DNA of 64,000 bases, taken from Chitinophagaceae bacterium (GTDB lineage: Bacteria > Bacteroidota > Bacteroidia > Chitinophagales > Chitinophagaceae). Shown piece after piece: positions 39,160-48,145 of the stretch (position 1 is its first letter; the number at the start of each line of letters is the position of its first letter). Below the pieces are notes generated by a model that saw only the letters and a program-made list of their open reading frames with translations, was not told where the DNA came from and searched no databases. The stretch is taken from NCBI GenBank assembly GCA_013696395.1, contig JACCYQ010000077.1, positions 1 through 64,000 on the forward strand, in the 5' to 3' direction. The position numbers were made by a program, and so were the translations under genes.

Positions 39160-41499
39160 TTAATTACATTCATTATTTGACCTGGGTTCAAACACTGTCC
39201 CATAAAATTTTATACACTCATTCGGAGGGGTGGCCCAGCTTTTATTGTAAAGTGATTTCTGTTCACTAAACCATCCCGTATTGTAATTTGATTGAAGTTT
39301 AATGTTCTTTGCATCTTCAGGAATTGTAAATACTCTTCTCCAATTTACCGGAATATTATTTTCTTCGAAGGCAACTACAGTCGCTCCATTTTGCTCATAA
39401 GTAAGTTTGATCCAAGCTGTATACCCGCCACCCTGGGTAATGGTAAGTTCATTTATTTTAGTGGTCATGTTTCCCACTTCCGGGCAATCCGTTTTGTACG
39501 CTGGTTTAAAAATAGTCCCGTAGGAAGTATAACAGATATAAGTGGGTACGGCCAGCGTTTGATTGAATATTTCATTCCAGTTACCAATCAAAGCCCAACC
39601 CTGCACCTTGATATTTGTAGCGTTATAAGGGATATCAAAGGCTTTTTCATGACCAACAGGAAGGTCGGGAGTGTTTTCAACAACATTGTTACCATTAAGG
39701 TTGTAGGACAAGCTGAATTTAGAAACGTAACCTGCCTGGCAATAGAAGCGTACCTGGCCATTAATTTTTGGATCAGTTATTTGAAATCCTTTTCCAGCTG
39801 CTTCCTGGAAACCAATAAAAAACATGTCTCTTGAAGTGGAATCGGCCATTGCATTTACAATATTAATAGGCTCGGCCATGGCTGCCCCTAATTTCATTTT
39901 AAGCATAGGTTCCAATTTAGCACCCTCCACAACAGCAATACCTTCTATAGTCCCTACAACAACACACAATACAATGGCAGCTACAGGAGCAGCTATTACA
40001 CCTGCAAAAGCTCCACCCAGTATACTTGTTCCTGCCGTAAGTCCCCCAAACGCACCGTAGAGTGAAACTGTAGTTGCCGCAGTGGCGCCGAAAGTCATGA
40101 CCGAAGTAAGCACACCAAAAGAAGCAGCAACTGTAGCGGCAGTTACACCCAGTGCAACTCCTACTGCAACAGCGTCTGCATCGTTAGCCAACAAAGTTTC
40201 TAATCCGTTTTTTCCTAACAGATCCTGTGGTGGCTTGCGTGCACTAAAAAGACTTGAAATTCCCTGGCTTTTCACCCTGCATTCTTCGTCTGAAATGCCT
40301 TCATAGGCACACCAATCAGCTTTCCATTTATCATACTCATCCAATACCGCTTTGGCGGATCTGATCTTTACACTTCTATAAAGACTCGTTGCCCAGGTTT
40401 TTAAGGCGATGATTTGGGCATCAGTTGAGGTTTTCTGAATTTCATTCATTACCAATAAAGCCAAAATGCCGGACACTTTTTGTCTTACTTGTGTATTATA
40501 GGCTATATCGGAAAGAAGACTCTCTGCGGTCGCATTCGAAAGATTGTTAGTTTGAGCATACACTTCAGTTGCAAGCAAGCCTAAACGTCCAAAAGCCTGG
40601 CCTAAGGGTTCTATGCCTGAATATTGCGGCGTAACGTTACCTATATGAAGAGTGTTCGAATACGGTGAGATTTTTAAAGCCTGCAGCATTTTGTATTCAT
40701 AAGTTTGATTTCTTGGAAATATCGATTTAATCTGAATAACAGTAACCGCCGCATTATTAGAGCGATACAATTCTCCACCTGCATTAACCACCCAGGCATT
40801 ACCATCAGGTCCAACCGATACTTGTCCGGCGCCTCCGGTTTTTAACTCCCAGGTGTTTCCCGTCCATTTATAAATTCTATCATCAGGTGCGGTACCCCAC
40901 ACATCCCCATTAGCACCAACACCAATATCTTTTAATCCCCCCGGTTTAGGCACAAAACTGCTCCCGATAAAATGAAATATATTGTTAGTGTTATTTATGA
41001 CCCAGGCATTTCCGGAGGGATCTACAGCAATGCGGACCGCACCACCCGGGATTTTCTCCCAATTGTTAATGGAGGGTTTCCACCTGTAAATTTCATAGCC
41101 ACCCGGAGTTTGGCCCATACCAATTACCCATACCTGCCCATTTGCACCGATACCTATATCCCTGGCACCGCCTGGCTTCCTTACCCATTTGTTTAAGGTA
41201 CCATCTAAATGATCAATATTTCCTAACGAATTCAAAACCCATGGTGATCCTTTTTCATCCACACTGATACGCACAGCTTTACCCCCTGCTCCAACTGTTT
41301 GCCAGGCATTATTTACATATTTATGTATATCGCCAGTTTTATCTACAATAAATACAGATCCATCTTTTCCAACAGCAACATCAACTGCCGTTTTTCCTTT
41401 AATTTGAGTCCAATCCTGGGAATTCACAACCTGGGTGAAAAGAAACAGAGACATTCCTGTAATGAATAAGTTTCTGAAAAAAGACATTTGCTGTTTCAT
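39160..41499 (-). CDS. Secreted tectonin-like beta-propeller protein with central hydrophobic segment and tandem C-terminal repeats resembling the thiol-activated cytolysin C-terminal domain
   Basis: Signal peptide; about six repeats of -AVDVAVGKDGSVFIVDKTGDIHKY- type; ADAVAVGVALGVTAATVAASFGVLTSVMTFG...VVGTIEGIAVVEG; repeats GYVSKFSLSYNLNGNN...FDIPYNATNIKVQG...CYTSYGTIFKP and GYTAWIKLTYEQNGA...FTIPEDAKNIKLQS...CIKFYGTVFEP. Confidence 0.8.
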   Translation of the reverse strand: MKQQMSFFRNLFITGMSLFLFTQVVNSQDWTQIKGKTAVDVAVGKDGSVFIVDKTGDIHKYVNNAWQTVGAGGKAVRISVDEKGSPWVLNSLGNIDHLDGTLNKWVRKPGGARDIGIGANGQVWVIGMGQTPGGYEIYRWKPSINNWEKIPGGAVRIAVDPSGNAWVINNTNNIFHFIGSSFVPKPGGLKDIGVGANGDVWGTAPDDRIYKWTGNTWELKTGGAGQVSVGPDGNAWVVNAGGELYRSNNAAVTVIQIKSIFPRNQTYEYKMLQALKISPYSNTLHIGNVTPQYSGIEPLGQAFGRLGLLATEVYAQTNNLSNATAESLLSDIAYNTQVRQKVSGILALLVMNEIQKTSTDAQIIALKTWATSLYRSVKIRSAKAVLDEYDKWKADWCAYEGISDEECRVKSQGISSLFSARKPPQDLLGKNGLETLLANDADAVAVGVALGVTAATVAASFGVLTSVMTFGATAATTVSLYGAFGGLTAGTSILGGAFAGVIAAPVAAIVLCVVVGTIEGIAVVEGAKLEPMLKMKLGAAMAEPINIVNAMADSTSRDMFFIGFQEAAGKGFQITDPKINGQVRFYCQAGYVSKFSLSYNLNGNNVVENTPDLPVGHEKAFDIPYNATNIKVQGWALIGNWNEIFNQTLAVPTYICYTSYGTIFKPAYKTDCPEVGNMTTKINELTITQGGGYTAWIKLTYEQNGATVVAFEENNIPVNWRRVFTIPEDAKNIKLQSNYNTGWFSEQKSLYNKSWATPPNECIKFYGTVFEPRSNNECN

Positions 41500-42085
41500 G
41501 ATTTATTATTTAAGATGAACGGGATGTGAGAAAATGCTTAGCGATTTCTTTAACCAGGTGTAATTCATTTTTTATTCGCCTGATCATTTTTATTGTAAAG
41601 CCCTATTCCTATTAAATACACAGGCTGGTTATGTCAAAACAAGCATGTTGAGAACAGATTAATTGAATAGTTCAAAAGCTGATCCCTATAGTATGGAAGG
41701 TAGTTTATAGATATACATCCATCCAAAATACGGGGTGGACAAAAACATGTCATTTATAAATTGCTGGCTGACAAAAACCTGACAACAGAATGAACTCCTT
41801 GATTATTAGGTTAAAAGACTTTTAAATAAAAGAATGTTTTCAATAGTAGAAATCTATGATGAATTCCATTTTACTTTTCAATAACCGTCTTAGCGTACCA
41901 GGATTAAACCTATCAAACTGGCATTGATAGGATTTAGCATAGTAGTATGTTATAAATTAAGAATGAAGCTGAAAAGATTTTTTAAATAAGGATATTATTG
42001 CTGTGATAATTTTAGACCACTTTCATATCTATACATTAAATACTGAAATTCAGTAAATCGCAAATTAAATTTGAACCCCATCCCC

Positions 42086-42093
42086 TATCTTTG
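42086..42093 (+). promoter_or_regulatory. Bacteroidetes-type -7 box TATCTTTG upstream of the membrane pyrophosphatase
   Basis: TAnnTTTG match 36 nt upstream of ATG at 42130. Confidence 0.5.
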
Positions 42094-42129
42094 CCCTCCT
42101 TAAAAATTCATGTTTAAGAATCATTGCTT

Positions 42130-44349
42130 ATGAACAATTTGATCTATCTCGTGCCGGTTATGGGGGCTATAGGCCTGCTTTATACCTTTATAAAATACAA
42201 TTGGGTTTCTAAACAGGATGCCGGTAATGAACGTATGAAAGAGATCAGCAATTACATTGCTGAAGGTGCCATGGCATTTTTGAAAGCAGAATGGAAAGTG
42301 CTTGGTTATTTTGTTGTCATTGTAGGTTTATTATTAGCAGTAATGGCGTCTACAAATCAACATTCACACTGGACTATAGCCATTGCGTTTGTTGTGGGTG
42401 CTGTTTTAAGTGCTGTAGCTGGATACATTGGCATGAGAGCGGCTACCAAGGCAAACGTCCGGACTGCACAAGCGGCCCGAACCAGTTTAAGTAAGGCATT
42501 GAATGTTTCCTTTACAGGTGGTGCCGTCATGGGACTGGGTGTTGCGGGACTTGCCGTATTTGGTCTTGGTGGATTATACATTGTTTTAAAACAAATTTTT
42601 GCCCCGGAAGCCGGTGTTAATTCTGCCGAAATGCTCCAAACCATTGAAGTATTAACCGGGTTTTCTTTAGGTGCGGAATCTATTGCACTGTTTGCCCGTG
42701 TGGGTGGTGGTATTTATACAAAAGCAGCAGACGTAGGTGCCGACCTTGTTGGTAAAGTGGAAGCTGGAATTCCTGAAGATGATCCCCGCAACCCTGCAAC
42801 CATTGCAGATAACGTAGGTGATAATGTGGGTGATGTGGCCGGTATGGGTGCCGATTTGTTTGGTTCTTATGTTGCCACCGTTTTGGCTACCATCGTTTTA
42901 GGGCAGCAAACTATAGTTATTGGTGAAGATGTTTTAGGCGGATTTTCTCCCATCATTCTCCCTATGCTGATTGCCGGTGTTGGAATCCTATTTTCAATTG
43001 TTGCAACATTTTTTGTTCGCATAAGTGATAAGGCTGGCATTAGTACAGACAATGTTCAACGAGCTTTGAACATGGGTAATTGGGGATCAATAGTGTTAAC
43101 TGCCATTGCAGCGGCTGGATTGGTTTATTGGTTATTACCTGAAAATATGAGCCTTCGTGGAATTCCATTTACCAAATGGGGTGTAATGGGTGCTATCGGT
43201 GTAGGTTTATTGGTAGGAGCGCTGATGAGCATCATCACGGAATATTATACCGCTATGGGTAAAAGACCCGTAATGAGTATCATCCGACAATCATCTACAG
43301 GACATGCTACCAACGTAATTGGAGGTTTAGCCGTTGGTATGGAATCTACTTTTCTTCCCATTTTAGTGTTAGCAGGTGGTATCTGGGGTTCTTATGAATG
43401 TGCCGGTTTATACGGCGTGGCCATTGCCGCCGCAGGTATGATGGCAACCACTGCTATGCAATTAGCCATAGATGCTTTTGGCCCTATAGCCGATAATGCT
43501 GGTGGCATTGCTGAAATGAGTGAATTGCCAAAAGAAGTACGTGAAAAAACAGATATTCTGGATGCTGTTGGTAACACTACTGCAGCTACCGGAAAAGGTT
43601 TTGCCATTGCATCTGCTGCGCTGACTGCCCTGGCATTGTTCGCAGCCTTTGTAGGTGTTGCAGGTATTGAGGGAATTGATATTTATAAAGCCGATGTTCT
43701 GGCTTGTTTGTTTGTAGGTGGAATGATACCATTCATATTTTCTTCATTAGCGATCCGTGCGGTGGGTGAAGCTGCCATGGCAATGGTGGAAGAAGTTCGC
43801 CGCCAGTTCAGGGAGATTCCTGGTATTATGGAAGGAACCGGGAAACCTGAATATGATAAATGTGTTGCCATCTCTACACAAGCCTCAATCAAAAAAATGA
43901 TGTTGCCTGGTGCTATAACAATTCTTTCTCCATTGATCATTGGTTTCGTTATGGGTCCTGAAGCTTTGGGTGGATTTTTAGCCGGAGCTACGGTGAGTGG
44001 TGTTTTAATGGGTATGTTCCAGAATAATGCCGGTGGTGCCTGGGATAATGCAAAAAAATCTTTTGAAAAAGGTGTTGAAATAAATGGTGAGATGTTTTAC
44101 AAAAAATCAGAACCACATAAGGCTTCTGTTACGGGTGATACTGTAGGAGATCCTTTTAAAGACACATCTGGTCCATCAATGAACATCCTGATCAAGTTAA
44201 TGTCTATCGTATCATTGGTTATTGCTCCTACCCTTGCAGAAATTTATGGGACAGGGCCTGATGTAATTGATGATGAAGTAAAGTCAGAAAAGATCATTGA
44301 AGTAAAACCAATCACTAAAGTGGCTGACAATAAGACAATCGTTTTATAA
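42130..44349 (+). CDS. hppA: Membrane-bound (ion-translocating) pyrophosphatase
   Basis: [103 protein letters not shown] at 42130 preferred over TTG at 42124. Confidence 0.97.
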   Translation: MNNLIYLVPVMGAIGLLYTFIKYNWVSKQDAGNERMKEISNYIAEGAMAFLKAEWKVLGYFVVIVGLLLAVMASTNQHSHWTIAIAFVVGAVLSAVAGYIGMRAATKANVRTAQAARTSLSKALNVSFTGGAVMGLGVAGLAVFGLGGLYIVLKQIFAPEAGVNSAEMLQTIEVLTGFSLGAESIALFARVGGGIYTKAADVGADLVGKVEAGIPEDDPRNPATIADNVGDNVGDVAGMGADLFGSYVATVLATIVLGQQTIVIGEDVLGGFSPIILPMLIAGVGILFSIVATFFVRISDKAGISTDNVQRALNMGNWGSIVLTAIAAAGLVYWLLPENMSLRGIPFTKWGVMGAIGVGLLVGALMSIITEYYTAMGKRPVMSIIRQSSTGHATNVIGGLAVGMESTFLPILVLAGGIWGSYECAGLYGVAIAAAGMMATTAMQLAIDAFGPIADNAGGIAEMSELPKEVREKTDILDAVGNTTAATGKGFAIASAALTALALFAAFVGVAGIEGIDIYKADVLACLFVGGMIPFIFSSLAIRAVGEAAMAMVEEVRRQFREIPGIMEGTGKPEYDKCVAISTQASIKKMMLPGAITILSPLIIGFVMGPEALGGFLAGATVSGVLMGMFQNNAGGAWDNAKKSFEKGVEINGEMFYKKSEPHKASVTGDTVGDPFKDTSGPSMNILIKLMSIVSLVIAPTLAEIYGTGPDVIDDEVKSEKIIEVKPITKVADNKTIVL

Positions 44350-44368
44350 AATTTATTTTATTTATATC

Positions 44369-44396
44369 GAAACCCCGGGCTTCGGGGTTTTTTATT
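44369..44396 (+). terminator. Rho-independent terminator
   Basis: AACCCCG-ggcttCGGGGTT followed by TTTTATTTT, after hppA. Confidence 0.9.
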
Positions 44397-44461
44397 TTAT
44401 AATAGAGAGGGTACTTCAATAAAAACATTTATCCTTATTTTGAAATACGAACAGTATATCC

Positions 44462-44962
44462 ATGAAGCCAGGTATTTTTATTTTTCTACTCTCTTTATTT
44501 CTTTGCTGTTCCTGCGATACAGCTACACAATCTACCCATGTATTAAATGCGCCTGCATTTTTTCCTGTAAAAAAAATTGTTGATGGTGATACTTTTTGGG
44601 TCGATGATGGAACGGCTAAAGGCATTAAGATTCGGTTGATTGGGATTGATGCACCTGAATCCAGAAAATCTTTTAAAAAAGAAATGGGCGTTTATGGAAA
44701 GGAAGCAAAAATGTATTTAACGCAGTTATTAAAAGGTAAAAAAGTCAGGCTTGTTTATGATGTAGATTTATTGGATCAATATGGCAGAACATTGGCTTAT
44801 GCATACCTGGAAGATGGCACATTTGTAAATGCCGATCTTATTAAAAATGGTTTTGCTATTATCCTGACCATTCCACCAAATGTAAAATTTGCTGATCATT
44901 TTTATGAATTGCAACAAGAAGCACGGACTACAAAAAAAGGTCTATGGAGCGTTTCACCATAA
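44462..44962 (+). CDS. Thermonuclease (staphylococcal nuclease-like) family lipoprotein
   Basis: VKKIVDGDTFWVDDGTAKGIKIRLIGIDAPESRK...GKEAKMYLTQLLKGKKVRLVYDVDLLDQYGRTLAYAYLEDGTFVNADLIKNGFA. Confidence 0.94.
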   Translation: MKPGIFIFLLSLFLCCSCDTATQSTHVLNAPAFFPVKKIVDGDTFWVDDGTAKGIKIRLIGIDAPESRKSFKKEMGVYGKEAKMYLTQLLKGKKVRLVYDVDLLDQYGRTLAYAYLEDGTFVNADLIKNGFAIILTIPPNVKFADHFYELQQEARTTKKGLWSVSP

Positions 44963-44988
44963 ACCTTTTCATTATTGATCTCATTTGA

Positions 44989-45687
44989 TCAATGCATCAT
45001 GCCGGGTTCTGTTTCCTTTGTCGGCATATCAATATTTTCGATATAAGTTTTAAAATTCTCTACATCGGATCTGATCATTTTTTCAAATCCGGGAGTAAAT
45101 AACCTGGCAATCCCTGCACTGATATTACGTAATGGTGGTCGATAAGAAATAACCACATCAAGCTTTGTTTGATTTAATCCAGCATCATGAAAATCAATTT
45201 TTCCTGCATTTTCAACATCTGCGCCGGGCAAAGAACTCCATCCTAATAATCGGCCAGGTTCATCTTTTACTATTTCCGCATCCCATTCAATGCTTCCAAT
45301 TCCCGCGGGTCCTTTTGCTTTCCAATGTGACCGGGTTGAATCCATTTCTTTCACAGTTTCCAGGTGGTTCATAAACAAGGGCATGTTTTCTAATTTGCGC
45401 CAAAAAGTATACACTTCATCCCGTGACTTATTTACCAAAAAACTGGTACGTATGTTTATGTTCTTAACAGGATCAGGTAAATTATCTTTTCCAGCTAAGG
45501 AATATAAGGGGCAATGTCCTGTAGCACCCCTGTACAGTAAATAACCACCAGTTAATAATTTTCCCAGGCTTGGTTTTCCAATGTTGTTGAAAACCAGGAA
45601 AGCTCCCAGGCCTGCGGAAAGGATTCTTTCAGTGTTGCCAACATTCACCGTAATCTTATCATGTACATATGATTGTTCGTTTTCCAT
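44989..45687 (-). CDS. DUF2892-like membrane segment fused to SRPBCC/cyclase-type domain (start MENEQSY at 45687)
   Basis: VNVGNTERILSAGLGAFLVFNNIGKPSLGKLLTGGYLLYRGATGHCPLYSL then SFLVNKSRDEVYTFWRKLENMPLFMNHLETVKEMDSTRSHWKAKGPAG. Confidence 0.88.
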   Translation of the reverse strand: MENEQSYVHDKITVNVGNTERILSAGLGAFLVFNNIGKPSLGKLLTGGYLLYRGATGHCPLYSLAGKDNLPDPVKNINIRTSFLVNKSRDEVYTFWRKLENMPLFMNHLETVKEMDSTRSHWKAKGPAGIGSIEWDAEIVKDEPGRLLGWSSLPGADVENAGKIDFHDAGLNQTKLDVVISYRPPLRNISAGIARLFTPGFEKMIRSDVENFKTYIENIDMPTKETEPGMMH

Positions 45688-45904
45688 AATAATGAGATTA
45701 ATTTTTAAATTTTTGTATTTTATAAATTGCAAAAACTATTCCCGCTATTGACACTGCTTTATTCTAAAATCACCACCACATTCATCCAAAAAAATTATAA
45801 ATTTGAAGCTTGAAAAAAAAGATTGGCTTTTGAAACAAACTGGCATGATTCCCGTTATGTATTCCTTGGTCAATTAATCGTATAGGCCATACTTATCTTA
45901 TTTT

Positions 45905-46936
45905 ATGAAAAATCAAAAGTTCACTGGTTCTCACCTGCTCCTGTTAATAATGGCAGCTTTCATTAGTTGTAATGAATCAAAAACTGAAGAAGTTATTACC
46001 GGTACAAATGCCGAAGATTCCATTAATAGCCCGGTTACAAATGTTAAATCCAATGTTTTGGATACGGTATTGTATAACCAGATGTTGACCTCAATGAGTA
46101 ATAACGACACCAATAATTTATGGCCTGTAAAAACAGCGTATCCCCTGCCAGGTGCTATTTTACCCTTCAACCGCATCGTTGCTTATTATGGCAATTTGTA
46201 TTCAACCCGAATGGGTATTTTGGGTGAGTTTCCTAAGGATTCAATGTTTAATAGATTAAAAGAAGAAGTTGCAAATTGGCAGGCTGCAGAACCTGAACTT
46301 CCTGTGTTACCTGCCTTGCATTATATAGCTGTAACGGCCCAACTGGCACCGGGCAAGGATGGTAAATACCGGATGCGCATGCCTTTCCACCAGATTGATA
46401 CCATTATGAATTGGGCAAAAGAAATTAACGCCCTTGTTTTTGTTGATATTCAAATAGGTCATAGCTCATTGGGAGAAGAAGTGCCGCAACTTGAAAAATA
46501 TTTATCCCAACCAGGTGTTCACCTGGGGATAGATCCTGAATTTGCCATGCAAGCAGGTGTAGCACCCGGAAAACGCATCGGGACATTTGATGCAAAAGAT
46601 ATTAATGTAGCCATTGATTACCTGGCTGAATTGGTCAGGAAAAATAACCTTCCTCCCAAAATGCTGGTTATTCATCGGTTTACTCAGGGAATGGTTACTA
46701 ATTATAAAGAAATTAAAACTGTACCCGAAGTTCAGATTATCATGGATATGGATGGTTGGGGAGACAAAGTATTGAAACGGTCAACGTGGTTACGTTATAT
46801 TTATCGTGAACCCGTTCAGTTCGCAGGTTTTAAAATATTTTATAAGAATGATACAAAGAAAGACAAGAACGGATTGTATCAACCGGAAGAACTGGTAAAA
46901 TTTACTCCTAAACCACTTTATATTCAATACCAGTAA
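45905..46936 (+). CDS. Conserved hypothetical lipoprotein
   Basis: Lipobox LLIMAAFISCNES; alternating beta/alpha pattern (NALVFVDIQIGHS, VHLGIDPEFAM, KMLVIHRFTQGMV, QIIMDMDGWG) suggests a TIM-barrel-like fold. Confidence 0.75.
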   Translation: MKNQKFTGSHLLLLIMAAFISCNESKTEEVITGTNAEDSINSPVTNVKSNVLDTVLYNQMLTSMSNNDTNNLWPVKTAYPLPGAILPFNRIVAYYGNLYSTRMGILGEFPKDSMFNRLKEEVANWQAAEPELPVLPALHYIAVTAQLAPGKDGKYRMRMPFHQIDTIMNWAKEINALVFVDIQIGHSSLGEEVPQLEKYLSQPGVHLGIDPEFAMQAGVAPGKRIGTFDAKDINVAIDYLAELVRKNNLPPKMLVIHRFTQGMVTNYKEIKTVPEVQIIMDMDGWGDKVLKRSTWLRYIYREPVQFAGFKIFYKNDTKKDKNGLYQPEELVKFTPKPLYIQYQ

Positions 46937-46975
46937 TTAACTGTTTCGGAACAACCATATATTTCTACTTGCTTA

Positions 46976-47002
46976 AAAAAGCCATCATCGGATGGCTTTT
47001 TT
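46976..47002 (+). terminator. Rho-independent terminator
   Basis: AAAGCCATC-atcg-GATGGCTTTTTTAA. Confidence 0.85.
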
Positions 47003-47065
47003 AATGTCAAAAATTTTTTTGCAAATAGCCATTAACGTTATATACACAGGCACTGATCAAACTTA

Positions 47066-47884
47066 TCAACTAATCAACTTAGTTGCCTGTACATGCATCC
47101 AGTCATAATTACGCTGGCGGCCCAGGCTTACCCATCCTTCAGATTCCCAGATCTCCCACCATTTTTGATAATCAGGTTTTGCCAGTTTCGCTTTATCCCT
47201 TCCCCATTTTAGCTGGTTATTCATCGGATCAAAATCCAGCGCAATACCCCAGGAATGCGTGCTAAGCATGGTACCTCCCCTCATGGGGCGGTAGTTAAAA
47301 CATCCTCCAAAATAATGCAGTCGAAGTTCTTTAATGGCAGCTATTCCATAATGATCCAATGCTTTTTCCAATGCTGAACTAATACTGTCCTTTACTTTTT
47401 TATGGCAGCTTATACGTTTTACGGTGACTTTTTCATCCCAGGCGATTATCATTGGATAAGGAAATATCATGCTGGTGATTTGCCGGTTTCCGGATGCAGA
47501 GGCATGTCCATAAAATTGGTTTAATTCATTAATGGTTTGTAAAGGCCAGTTATTAGGATTAGCCGGCCTTATAATTTCTTCGGGCCGCCATGGATTTTCC
47601 GTAAATCCAAAGAGTAGCTGGTGTTTCAATTGGTTAAAAGCTTCCAATGTACGGATGCCCCAGAGTCCATCTATTTTACCAGGATCAATTCCACGATCCT
47701 TTGCGTATAACTGGATCAGTGCCGTGATCTTCTTTTCCTTGGTCCAACTCTTAGGAATTTCTTTTACACGATTCAGGGCATTGATGGTTGATTTGCCGGC
47801 AATACCATCTACTAATCCTGCTTTAAGCCCCTTTTCATTGAGAATGCTTTGGGCCATTTTGATTATTTCAACTGTTAGTTCCAT
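47066..47884 (-). CDS. Peptidoglycan-binding-like plus M15 (D-Ala-D-Ala carboxypeptidase-like) protein
   Basis: KGLKAGLVDGIAGKSTINAL, GIDPGKIDGLWGIRTLEAFNQL; YRPMRGGTMLSTHSWGIALDFDPMNNQLKW...WWEIWESEGWVSLGRQRNYDWMHVQ. Confidence 0.88.
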   Translation of the reverse strand: MELTVEIIKMAQSILNEKGLKAGLVDGIAGKSTINALNRVKEIPKSWTKEKKITALIQLYAKDRGIDPGKIDGLWGIRTLEAFNQLKHQLLFGFTENPWRPEEIIRPANPNNWPLQTINELNQFYGHASASGNRQITSMIFPYPMIIAWDEKVTVKRISCHKKVKDSISSALEKALDHYGIAAIKELRLHYFGGCFNYRPMRGGTMLSTHSWGIALDFDPMNNQLKWGRDKAKLAKPDYQKWWEIWESEGWVSLGRQRNYDWMHVQATKLIS

Positions 47885-48145
47885 GGTTATTCTTTTTTAA
47901 TGTGAAAAATAACCAGCTCCTTAACCTACCTGAATTTACAGCATTTCCTGTTGATTTCACTGATGATCAAATCCAGGTAATAAATTTACACCCGAGTAAT
48001 GATGAATTGATAGTCTTTACCATAATCAAAGCATCATTGAATAGAATGCTGTCAATAAGTATTCTGTTTTCGAATATCCATCATTGTTACATAAAAAATG
48101 CGGACAAATTTGACCGCATTTAAAGTTAAACCGTTTTATTCTATA

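Noticed and set aside
39292-39834. 180-aa plus-strand ORF antisense to the propeller gene (with 39824-40060 and 40082-40306)
   Set aside because: The opposite strand has a signal peptide, repeats and recognisable motifs; these ORFs show none and mirror the repetitive composition.
43392-43607. Minus-strand ORFs in hppA (also 42357-42644, 42867-43052, 43683-43940)
   Set aside because: Antisense shadows of a highly conserved membrane protein gene.
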